29,259 bases of DNA from CBFCZU01 sp965602635 (lineage in GTDB: Bacteria > Planctomycetota > Phycisphaerae > SM23-33), in NCBI GenBank assembly GCA_965602635.1, contig CBFCZU010000020.1, forward strand, positions 1 through 29,259. Direction: 5' to 3'. How positions within the stretch are numbered: the stretch's first letter is position 1; every line of letters starts with the position of its first letter. The notes under the pieces are model-generated. The model did no database searches, had not been told where the DNA came from, and worked only from the letters and a program-made list of their open reading frames with translations. This document shows, piece by piece, positions 7,060-13,807 of this stretch. A program made the position numbers and the translations under genes.

Positions 7060-7959
7060 ATGACTCAACTTCAACAGCAGCTCGAGGCCGGCAAGTTCGT
7101 CGTCACCGGAGAGATCGGCCCGCCAAAGGGCATCAACCTCGATCCGGTGCTGCACGAGGCCGAGGAGTACCTAAAGGGACGCGTCGCCGCAGTCAACGTC
7201 ACCGACATCCAGACGGCGGTGATGCGCCTGGGGTCAATGGCCGCCGCCCACCTGCTGATCGATCGCGGCATCGAGCCGGTCTTCCAGATGGTCTGCCGCG
7301 ACCGAAACCGCCTCGCCCTGCAATCCGACCTGCTGTCGGCGGCGGCGCTGGGAATCCAGAACGTCCTGGCGCTGACCGGCGACCACGTGGTCATGGGCGA
7401 CCACCAGGACGCCAAGCCGGTTTACGACCTGGACTCCGTTGGGCTCCTGGCGGCCATGAGCACGCTCGAGGCCGGCAGCGACCTCGGCGTGGACATGAAG
7501 GGCAAGCCCAACACCCTCGACGGGGCGCCGAGCTTCTTCAAGGGCTGCTGCACCACGCCCTGCTCGCCGACTGTCGAGGCCCAGATCATCAAGCTGGAGA
7601 AGAAGGTCACCGCCGGGGCACAGTTCGTCCAGACGCAGGCGGTTTACGACCCCAAGGCCTTCGAGGCCTTCATGAAGCAGATCGCCCACGTGAAGGTGCC
7701 GATTCTGGTGGGCATCGTGCTGCTCAAGTCGGCCGGCATGGCCAAGTACATGAACGGCAACGTCCCCGGGGTGCAGGTGCCCGACGCCACGATCAAGAGG
7801 CTCGCGGACGCCGCCAAGGAGGACCGGAAGAAGGTTTCCGTCGAGATAGCCGCCGAGCTCGTCCGGGAGATGAAGCCCATGTGCCAGGGCGCCCACCTGA
7901 TGACCCTCGGCTGGGACGACTGCGTGCCCGGGATCATCGAGCAGGCGGGACTGGCGTAG
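7060..7959 (+). CDS. metF: MetF2, methylenetetrahydrofolate reductase paralogue with cysteine-rich loop
   Basis: A 299-residue MetF barrel paralogous to MetF1. GGAG at 7048-7051 precedes ATG 7060 by 8 bases. Shared motifs are VTGEIGPPKG, AVNVTDIQTAVMRLGS, CRDRNRLALQSDLLSAAALG, ALTGDH and FVQTQAVYD. The loop that reads GAVVNPGSDD in MetF1 is GCCTTPCSP here (C163, C164, C168), and the preceding segment is about eight residues longer. In MetF barrels this loop lies near the flavin/folate site, so the three cysteines could bind a metal or cluster or be redox active; that is inference. Methylene-THF reduction remains the default function, but a specialised partner, direction or substrate is possible. 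It is followed after 72 bases by folD. Confidence 0.9.
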   Translation: MTQLQQQLEAGKFVVTGEIGPPKGINLDPVLHEAEEYLKGRVAAVNVTDIQTAVMRLGSMAAAHLLIDRGIEPVFQMVCRDRNRLALQSDLLSAAALGIQNVLALTGDHVVMGDHQDAKPVYDLDSVGLLAAMSTLEAGSDLGVDMKGKPNTLDGAPSFFKGCCTTPCSPTVEAQIIKLEKKVTAGAQFVQTQAVYDPKAFEAFMKQIAHVKVPILVGIVLLKSAGMAKYMNGNVPGVQVPDATIKRLADAAKEDRKKVSVEIAAELVREMKPMCQGAHLMTLGWDDCVPGIIEQAGLA

Positions 7960-8031
7960 CGTCCTCCGCCGCGAGGACGAGCAGCGGCAAGAGGAAAGGG
8001 TTCCCGTTATCAGGCAAGAAGGAGACGAACC

Positions 8032-9009
8032 GTGTCAGCGAAGATAATCGACGGCGAGGCTGTCGCTGAAAAGATCAGGCAGCAGGTGTCGGCGGACGCG
8101 GCGGAGCTGGCAAAGGGCGGCAAGGCGCCCCACCTCGTGGCCGTGCTGGTCGGCGACAACCCCGGGGCGAAGATGTACGCCGGCTCCCAGGCCAAGGCGT
8201 GCGAGGCGGCGCAGATCGAATATGAGCTGCTGACCCTCCCGGCCGAGACGACCCAGGAGCAGCTCTCGGCCAAGACCGCCGAGCTCAACGCCAATCCAAA
8301 GGTCACCGGCATCATCCTGCTGACCCCCCTGCCGTCGCAGATCGACGCCCGCAAGGTGCAGGTGGCCATTGACCCGGCCAAGGACGTGGAAGGGATGCAC
8401 CCCGAGAACATGGGCCGGCTGTTCTACGGCGGCGGTATCGTCGCGCCCTGCACGCCCATGGCGGCGGTGGAGCTGCTGAAGCAAACCTGCCCCGATCTGG
8501 GCGGTAAGGAGACGATCGTGATCGGGCACAGCGAGATCGTGGGCAAGCCCATCGCCATGATCCTGCTTCAGTCGCTGAACGAGTCGCCCACCGTCACGGT
8601 CTGCCACGTCGCCACGAAGGACCTGGCGGCCCACACCCGCCGGGCGGAGGTGCTGATCGTGGCCGCCGGGGTCGCCGGGGCACGCTGGCAGGGCTATCTC
8701 CGCAGGAAAAAGGCCGGCGAGAGCCCGAAGCTGCCCGACCTCTCGCCGCTGATCTCGGGCGATATGCTCGCCGACGGCGCGGTGGTGATCGACGTGGCCA
8801 TCAACCGCATCCCCAAGGGCTTCGACGACGCCGGCGAGCCGCTGAAAAACAAGAAGGGCCGGACGGCCATGAGGACCGTCGGCGACGTGGACTTCGAGGC
8901 CGCCAGCGAAAAGGCCGCCGCCATCACCCCTGTCCCCGGCGGCGTCGGGCCCGTCACCGTCGCCATCCTCCTGGCCAACACCATCGCCTGCGCCAAGGCC
9001 ATGGCGTAG
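8032..9009 (+). CDS. folD: FolD-family methylene-THF dehydrogenase, probably lacking cyclohydrolase activity
   Basis: A 325-residue methylene-THF dehydrogenase/cyclohydrolase family protein. It starts at GTG 8032 with AAGGAG at 8019-8024, 7 bases upstream. The fold is clear: LVGDNPGAKMY, IVAPCTPMAAVELL, VIGHSEIVGKP and ITPVPGGVGPVTVAILL. The catalytic residues of the bifunctional enzyme (human Y52, K56, Q100, D125) align to Y49, Q53, L97 and E120, so only the Tyr is kept. From memory, yeast Mtd1, a monofunctional NAD-dependent dehydrogenase, has similar KMYA and KDVEG stretches. K56Q in the human enzyme is reported to lose cyclohydrolase but not dehydrogenase activity. The usual Arg of the GRS NADP-binding motif is His (GHSEIVG). 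A spacer of about 20 residues (QGYLRRKKAGESPKLPDLSP) is unusual. It is the last gene of the C1 operon; a separate cyclohydrolase (FchA) may exist elsewhere. Confidence 0.93.
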   Translation: MSAKIIDGEAVAEKIRQQVSADAAELAKGGKAPHLVAVLVGDNPGAKMYAGSQAKACEAAQIEYELLTLPAETTQEQLSAKTAELNANPKVTGIILLTPLPSQIDARKVQVAIDPAKDVEGMHPENMGRLFYGGGIVAPCTPMAAVELLKQTCPDLGGKETIVIGHSEIVGKPIAMILLQSLNESPTVTVCHVATKDLAAHTRRAEVLIVAAGVAGARWQGYLRRKKAGESPKLPDLSPLISGDMLADGAVVIDVAINRIPKGFDDAGEPLKNKKGRTAMRTVGDVDFEAASEKAAAITPVPGGVGPVTVAILLANTIACAKAMA

Positions 9010-9057
9010 AAGAGCAAATGATCTGCAACGCAGCGCCGCCAGGCTGCGGATCCAGTG

Positions 9058-9063
9058 TATAAT
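9058..9063 (+). promoter_or_regulatory. Putative -10 box upstream of the sensor kinase
   Basis: A perfect TATAAT lies in the 119-base gap between folD and the kinase, preceded by GTG. No good -35 hexamer is found 16-18 bases upstream. The gap also holds TGGT-GT-ACCA at 9071-9080 and a GCGGCT-CC-AGCCGC hairpin at 9097-9110, possible regulatory structures. The gap is larger than any inside the C1 operon, which supports a separate start here. Confidence 0.4.
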
Positions 9064-9128
9064 CCGTTCCTGGTGTACCATGATCCTTTCGTCGCGGCGG
9101 CTCCAGCCGCGGCCACGGAGGCAGAGCC

Positions 9129-10433
9129 TTGGGAGGCCCCTCTGACAGCGCGGAGGGGGACGTCGGCAGACGTGCTACGGCCTCGGAGGCCGGGCGGTAC
9201 GAACCCGTAAAGCACAGGGCCGAGGACGAACTGCGCGCCGTCCTGGCCATCAGCCGGACGTTTGCCGGGAAGCTCGATCTCCAGCTCGTGCTGGCCACGG
9301 CGTTGGACGAGGTCGCCGAGCTTGTGGGCGCGGGCGGCGCCAGCATCCTGCTGATCGACCCCGACAGCGGCGCCATGAGCTTTCACGTCACCGCCGGGCC
9401 CGGGGCCCAGGCCGCCAAGAGCGTCCCCCTGCCGCCGGGCGAGGGCATCTGCGGGCAGGTCGCTCGATCCGGCAAGCCGCTCATCGTCAACAACGCCCAG
9501 CAGGACGAGCGGCTCTACCGGCGAGTGGACCAGACCACGGGCATCACCACGCGGAACCTGCTGTGCGTGCCGCTGCGGGGCAGCCAGAGGCTCTGGGGCG
9601 TGCTCGAGCTGATCAACAAGCATCACGCCGCGGACTTCGACGAGCACGACCTCCGCCTGACGGAGGCGATCGCCACGCAGGTCGCGATGGCGCTCGAGAA
9701 CGCCCACCTGCACGGCGAGATCGTCCGCCAGGAGCGGATGTCGGCCATCGGGCGGACGGTCAGCGGACTGGCCCATTGCATCAAGAACATCCTCAACGGC
9801 ATCCGCTCTGGCTCGGCGGTCGTGGAGCGCGCCATGAGGGGCGACGATTTCGGCCGTGTCCGAGAGGGCTGGAACGTCGTCCGCCAGAACAACGAGATGC
9901 TCGGCACCCTGGTGCTGGACATGCTCTCGCTGGCGCGGGACTCCAAGTTCCACCCGTTCCCCACCGACGTGAACGACCTGGCCGAGCAGATCTGCCGCCT
10001 GATGACCGAGCGTGCCTCGGAGCGCGGGCTGAAGATATCATGCATCCCGGCGGCGGACCTGCCGGAGGTGATGACCGACCCGACCCTCCTCTACCGCTGC
10101 CTGCTGAACATAGTCACCAACGCGATGGACGCCTGCGAGGAAGGCGGATCGGTCCGCGTGCGCGTGTACCGGGCCCCCGGCCGGGGCCGCGTCACCCTGA
10201 GCGTCACCGACGACGGGATGGGAATCCCGCCCGAGCATCGCGCCAAGATGTTCCAGGACTTCTTCACCACCAAAGGCGGGCGAGGCACGGGGCTTGGCCT
10301 GCCCGTCACAAGGAAGCTGATAACCAAGATGGGGGGCACCGTCACGTTTCACAGCGTGGTCGGGTGCGGGACGCGTTTCGTCTTCGCGCTGCCGGTCGGC
10401 GGCGCGGCCGAAAAGGTAAAGGAGACCGACTGA
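9129..10433 (+). CDS. Soluble GAF-domain sensor histidine kinase
   Basis: A 434-residue cytoplasmic kinase with no transmembrane segment. A GAF domain spans roughly residues 35-195 (from DLQLVLATALDEVAELVGA through RNLLCVPLRGSQRLWGVLELINK), followed by a dimerisation/phosphoacceptor helix with H216 in GLAHCIKNILNGI, then a HATPase domain: N box LLNIVTNAMDAC, G1 DDGMGIP, and FFTTKGGRGTGLGL. There is no ATG or GTG near the N-terminus; GGAGG at 9117-9121 lies 7 bases before TTG 9129, which is chosen. The stop overlaps the response-regulator start (TGATG), so the two are coupled. The GAF domain may sense a small cytoplasmic ligand or redox state; no ligand-specific residues can be named. Position next to the C1 operon suggests a link to C1 or hydrogen metabolism, by inference only. 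Confidence 0.93.
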   Translation: MGGPSDSAEGDVGRRATASEAGRYEPVKHRAEDELRAVLAISRTFAGKLDLQLVLATALDEVAELVGAGGASILLIDPDSGAMSFHVTAGPGAQAAKSVPLPPGEGICGQVARSGKPLIVNNAQQDERLYRRVDQTTGITTRNLLCVPLRGSQRLWGVLELINKHHAADFDEHDLRLTEAIATQVAMALENAHLHGEIVRQERMSAIGRTVSGLAHCIKNILNGIRSGSAVVERAMRGDDFGRVREGWNVVRQNNEMLGTLVLDMLSLARDSKFHPFPTDVNDLAEQICRLMTERASERGLKISCIPAADLPEVMTDPTLLYRCLLNIVTNAMDACEEGGSVRVRVYRAPGRGRVTLSVTDDGMGIPPEHRAKMFQDFFTTKGGRGTGLGLPVTRKLITKMGGTVTFHSVVGCGTRFVFALPVGGAAEKVKETD

Positions 10434-10840
10434 TGACCGAAGCCGCAAAGATTCTCATCGCCGACGACGAACAGGACTGCATTGACTTCGTGCGGGAGGC
10501 ACTGGCCGACACGCCGCACGAGGTGCTCGCCGCCATGGACGGCGAAGAGGCGCTGAAAGTGGCCCGCGAGCAGAGCCCCAACGTAATAATCCTCGACGTC
10601 GAGATGCCCAAGCTCAACGGGTTCGAGGTTTTCGCTCAGCTTCGCGCCGACGAAAAGCTCTCCGCCGTCCCCGTCATCATGCTCACCGGCATCGCCGAGC
10701 GCCGAGGCATGAAGTTCTCCGGGCAGGACATGGGCGACTACATGGGCTCCGAGCCGGAAGCCTACGTGGACAAGCCCATCGAGCCGGTCGTGCTGGTGCA
10801 GACCGTCAACAGGCTCCTCAAGGGCGGGGCAGGCGCCTGA
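10433..10840 (+). CDS. Stand-alone receiver-domain response regulator
   Basis: A 135-residue CheY-like receiver with no output domain. The acidic pocket is D11-D12, the phosphoacceptor is D55 (IILDVEMPKLNG), with T85 and K114 (DKP) at the switch positions. ATG 10433 overlaps the kinase stop and has AAGGAG about ten bases upstream. Between the Thr and Lys strands there is an extended segment, GMKFSGQDMGDYMGSEPEAY, longer than in CheY. With no DNA-binding domain it must act by protein contact, either in a phosphorelay or directly on another protein. Cognate to the preceding kinase by coupling. Confidence 0.92.
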   Translation: MTEAAKILIADDEQDCIDFVREALADTPHEVLAAMDGEEALKVAREQSPNVIILDVEMPKLNGFEVFAQLRADEKLSAVPVIMLTGIAERRGMKFSGQDMGDYMGSEPEAYVDKPIEPVVLVQTVNRLLKGGAGA

Positions 10841-10871
10841 GGCCCCTCGCCGCGCCGACAGGAGGAGACCG

Positions 10872-11960
10872 GTGGGCGAGATGACCATGCGCGAGCGAAT
10901 GCTTGCGGTCGTCCAAGGCCGCGAGCACGACCGCGTGCCGTTCGTTCAGTACAGCAACCTGGGCGCTCCCGACGAGGAAGTCTGGTCGGCCCTGGGCCGG
11001 GGCAGCATGGGCATCCTCCGCTGGGCGCCCACCTACCGCCTGGAGCACCCCAACTGCCGCTTCGAGACGGTCGAGATCGAGCGCGGCGGGCGGAAGGGGT
11101 ACAGGCGCTTCCTGCACACGCCCGAGGGGACGCTCGCCCAGGAGAAGTTCTACGAGCCGACATACGGCACGGCCGCCACGGCGCGGCACTTCGTCCGCGA
11201 GCCGGACGACTACCAGGCCGTCATGGCCTACCTCCGCGACGTGGTCGTGGTTGAGAACTTCGACGCCGGGCGGGACGTGATCCGCGAGATGGGCGACGAC
11301 GGCCTGCCGCATACGTCCCTGCCCAAGACCCCCTACCAGCAGCTTTGGGTGGAGTGGGTCAGCATCCAGGACCTATGCCTTCACCTAGTCGATCGCCCCG
11401 CCCTGATGGAGGAGGTAGCGGCCCTGATGATGGACGTCGGGCGGCGCGTCTTCGCCGTCGCCTGCCGGGCCGCGCGGGAGCTGCCCATCCCGTACCTGGT
11501 CTGTGGCGATAACATCACCGCCCCGATCATCGGCGAGACGTACTTCCGAAAGTACTGCCTGCCCTCGTACTGGGCCCTGGCGGAGATGCTCGACGAGGCC
11601 GGGCTGGACATCCCCATCTTCGTGCACATGGACGGCGACCTGAAGCCGCTCTGGCGAGCCATCGGCGAATCGCCTGTCCGCGGGCTCGACTCGATGTCCC
11701 CGCCGCCGGACAACGACACCTCCGTGGCCGCGGCGGCGGCAATGTGGCCGGAGATGCGGCTGATGGTGAATTTTCCCTCCTCGGTCCACCTGGCCGAGCC
11801 GAAGGTGATCCGCGCCACGGCCGAGGGGCTCCTGGCCGAGGGAGGCAGCACCGGACGCCTCCAGATACAGATTTCGGAGAACGTTCCTCCGGGCCGATGG
11901 AAGGTAAGCTATCCGGAAATCGTCAAGGCGATCGAAACCTTCGGCCGGCCGGGGCAATGA
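10872..11960 (+). CDS. Uroporphyrinogen decarboxylase/MtaA-superfamily protein without the zinc motif
   Basis: A 362-residue member of the UroD superfamily, which includes corrinoid:CoM and demethylase-type methyltransferases. AGGAGG at 10859-10864 lies 7 bases before GTG 10872, favouring it over ATG 10881 and 10887. The opening MTMRERMLAVVQGREHDRVPF is the usual UroD-like N-terminus. Where zinc-dependent methyltransferases have His-x-Cys, this protein has H252-M-D (FVHMDGDL), and the later cysteine position reads SENVPP. Zinc-dependent methyl transfer is therefore doubtful. It begins 31 bases after the response regulator and is followed after 51 bases by a Gfo/Idh oxidoreductase. It might act on a methylated compound feeding the THF pathway, but the substrate cannot be told from sequence. 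Confidence 0.85.
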   Translation: MGEMTMRERMLAVVQGREHDRVPFVQYSNLGAPDEEVWSALGRGSMGILRWAPTYRLEHPNCRFETVEIERGGRKGYRRFLHTPEGTLAQEKFYEPTYGTAATARHFVREPDDYQAVMAYLRDVVVVENFDAGRDVIREMGDDGLPHTSLPKTPYQQLWVEWVSIQDLCLHLVDRPALMEEVAALMMDVGRRVFAVACRAARELPIPYLVCGDNITAPIIGETYFRKYCLPSYWALAEMLDEAGLDIPIFVHMDGDLKPLWRAIGESPVRGLDSMSPPPDNDTSVAAAAAMWPEMRLMVNFPSSVHLAEPKVIRATAEGLLAEGGSTGRLQIQISENVPPGRWKVSYPEIVKAIETFGRPGQ

Positions 11961-12011
11961 ACATAGATCGAAGGCAAGCGGCCGGAACTAATCAGGCATA
12001 GGAAACAGGGA

Positions 12012-13118
12012 ATGAAAACTACCAAGGTCGGAATCATAGGGTGCGGCAACATCAGCTCCATCTACCTCAAGAACTGCCAGCAGGTCTTTGAGATAGTGGA
12101 GGTGGCCGCCTGCGCGGACATCGTCGAGCAGCGCGCCGCGGACCAGGCCGAGAAGTTCGCCGTCGCCAAGGCGTGCAGCGTGGAAGAGCTGCTGGCCGAC
12201 GACGATATCCAGATCGTCGTCAACCTCACCATCCCCAACGCCCACGCCTCGGTGGCCATGACGGCGCTGGAGGCGGGCAAGAGCGTCCACAACGAGAAGC
12301 CGTTGACCATCACCCGCGACGAGGGCAAGAGGCTGCTGGCCCTGGCGGCCGACAAGGGCCTCCGCGTCGGCTGCGCGCCTGACACCTTCCTCGGCGCGGG
12401 GCTCCAGACCTGCCGCAAGCTCATCGACGACGGCGCCATCGGCGAGCCGGTCGCGGCGTCCGCCTTCCTGATCTGCCACGGGCACGAGAGCTGGCACCCA
12501 GACCCCGAGTTCTACTACAAGGTCGGCGGCGGGCCGATGTTCGACATGGGCCCCTACTACGTCACCGCCCTGATCTCCCTGATGGGCCCGGTAAGGCGGG
12601 TGACCGGCTCGGCGCGGATCACCTTCCCCCAGCGGCTGATCACCAGCAAGCCCAAGAAAGGCACGGTGATCGACGTGGAGGTGCCCACGCACGTGGTGGG
12701 AGTGATGGACTTCGCCTGCGGGGCCGTCGCGACGATCATCACGAGCTTCGACGTCTGGGGCGCCAACCTGCCGCGGATCGAGATCTACGGCTCCGAGGGC
12801 AGCCTCTCCGTGCCCGACCCCAACGGCTTCGGCGGGCCGGTCCTAATCCGCCGCGCGGGCGAGCACGAGTGGGCGGACGCGCCCCACTCCCACGGCTACG
12901 CCGAGAACTCGCGTGGCATCGCCGTGGCGGACATGGCCTACGGCCTGCGGAGCGGGCGGGAGCACCGGTGCAACGGGCAACTGGCGTACCACGTGCTCGA
13001 CGTCATGCACGGCGTCCACGACGCCTCGCGGACCGGCAGGCACGTCGAGCTGGAGAGCACCTGCCCCCAGCCGGCGCCGCTGCCGACCGATCTGCGGGAA
13101 GGCCTGCTGGACGAATAG
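12012..13118 (+). CDS. Gfo/Idh/MocA family NAD(P)-dependent oxidoreductase
   Basis: A 368-residue two-domain oxidoreductase. The N-terminal Rossmann fold has VGIIGCGNISSIY, and the family EKP motif is at E95-K96-P97 (HNEKPLTI). The C-terminal domain has GGGPMFDMGPYYVTALISLMGPV, typical of sugar or inositol dehydrogenases of this group. ATG 12012 has only a weak upstream AGGGA. Substrates are usually sugars, sugar acids or inositols; nothing here decides among them. Co-directional with and 51 bases from the UroD-like gene, so probably the last gene of that transcription unit. Codon use matches its neighbours. Confidence 0.9.
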   Translation: MKTTKVGIIGCGNISSIYLKNCQQVFEIVEVAACADIVEQRAADQAEKFAVAKACSVEELLADDDIQIVVNLTIPNAHASVAMTALEAGKSVHNEKPLTITRDEGKRLLALAADKGLRVGCAPDTFLGAGLQTCRKLIDDGAIGEPVAASAFLICHGHESWHPDPEFYYKVGGGPMFDMGPYYVTALISLMGPVRRVTGSARITFPQRLITSKPKKGTVIDVEVPTHVVGVMDFACGAVATIITSFDVWGANLPRIEIYGSEGSLSVPDPNGFGGPVLIRRAGEHEWADAPHSHGYAENSRGIAVADMAYGLRSGREHRCNGQLAYHVLDVMHGVHDASRTGRHVELESTCPQPAPLPTDLREGLLDE

Positions 13119-13140
13119 TGGCCCTCGACCGGCGGGGATG

Positions 13141-13178
13141 AAAAAGTCCCGCGACGGCTCCTCCTAAACCGCCGCGGG
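13141..13178 (-). terminator. Rho-independent terminator for the flavodoxin gene (minus strand)
   Basis: Read on the minus strand, a 10-base stem (CCCGCGGCGG / CCGTCGCGGG, one mismatch) with an 11-base loop is followed two bases later by TTTTT. It lies about 115 bases beyond the flavodoxin stop. On the plus strand no T-run follows, so it should act mainly on minus-strand transcripts. Confidence 0.6.
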
Positions 13179-13218
13179 GCCGAAGGAGAGTGCTCGCACG
13201 CGGCACACTATATTCTAG

Positions 13219-13238
13219 GCGCCCGCCGGGCGCACTTT
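13219..13238 (+). terminator. Possible weak terminator hairpin after the Gfo/Idh gene
   Basis: GCGCCC-GCC-GGGCGC is a perfect 6-base stem with a 3-base loop, followed by ACTTTCC. It lies 100 bases after the oxidoreductase stop between convergent genes. The T-run is short, so termination strength is doubtful. Confidence 0.3.
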
Positions 13239-13293
13239 CCCCCCACGGTGCAGGAAACGGGGCAGCTCTCGCGCGGCCGCCAGGCGGGGGCGG

Positions 13294-13731
13294 TCAGCCG
13301 GCCACGGCCTGGGCGACGGCCTTGCCAAGCTCGCGGGCCTTGTCGGCGTCGTCGCCGCCGGGCTTGCCCTTGGTCATCATGCCGGGCGCCGCCTGCTCGA
13401 GCTTGCACGATTTGGCCAGCGACTCGACCACCGCCAGCACCTTCGCCCCGCCGCCGTGGGTGCCGAAGCACACGCACGGCTTGCCGTGGAAGCGCTCGTC
13501 GGAGAGGATCCGGTCGTAGAAGGTCTTCACCTCGCCGGCGACGTAGCTGAAGTAGTCGGGCGAGCCGATGGCGTATCCGTCAGCGGCGGCCGCGGCGTCG
13601 AGGTCCATCCCGCCCGCCCGGACGAGCTGTGCCTCCACGCCGGCGACGCTGCCGGCCCCCTCGGCCACCAGCTTGGCCAGGGCCTCCGTGTTGCCCGTGT
13701 CGCTGTGATAGATGACGCAGATCGTGGCCAT
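13294..13731 (-). CDS. Flavodoxin-like FMN protein
   Basis: A 145-residue short-chain flavodoxin-fold protein. The phosphate-binding loop HSDTGNTE lies at residues 9-16, and the later FMN-contact regions are GSPDYFSYVAGEVKTFYDR and CFGTHGGGAKVL. The start is ATG 13731, with AAGGAG about 7 bases upstream. It has its own -10 box (ATTATA on the plus strand at 13758-13763) and a downstream terminator, so it is probably monocistronic. It could be a single-electron carrier, possibly replacing ferredoxin, or a WrbA-like flavoprotein; the length favours a simple flavodoxin domain. No cysteine cluster is present. A functional link to the hydrogenase module is possible but not shown by context. Confidence 0.88.
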   Translation of the reverse strand: MATICVIYHSDTGNTEALAKLVAEGAGSVAGVEAQLVRAGGMDLDAAAAADGYAIGSPDYFSYVAGEVKTFYDRILSDERFHGKPCVCFGTHGGGAKVLAVVESLAKSCKLEQAAPGMMTKGKPGGDDADKARELGKAVAQAVAG

Positions 13732-13757
13732 TGCGATTCTCCTTCCTGGGGCAGGGG

Positions 13758-13763
13758 ATTATA
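13758..13763 (-). promoter_or_regulatory. Putative -10 box of the flavodoxin promoter
   Basis: Minus-strand TATAAT, 27 bases upstream of the flavodoxin ATG, within the 76-base gap after dprA. The best -35 candidate 17 bases further upstream (ATGCAA) is weak. A transcript starting near 13751 would have a 20-base leader containing the AAGGAG. Confidence 0.5.
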
Positions 13764-13807
13764 CCGGCCCGCCCGTCGCCTTGCATCCCCCATGCCGCGG
13801 GCGGCCC

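Noticed and set aside
9010..9128. THF or other riboswitch upstream of the kinase or inside the C1 operon
   Set aside because: The gap is short and holds only two small hairpins; no conserved riboswitch core could be recognised.
13119..13293. Small gene in the gap between the Gfo/Idh and flavodoxin genes
   Set aside because: Only short arginine/proline-rich frames without a ribosome site; the gap is explained by terminator hairpins.
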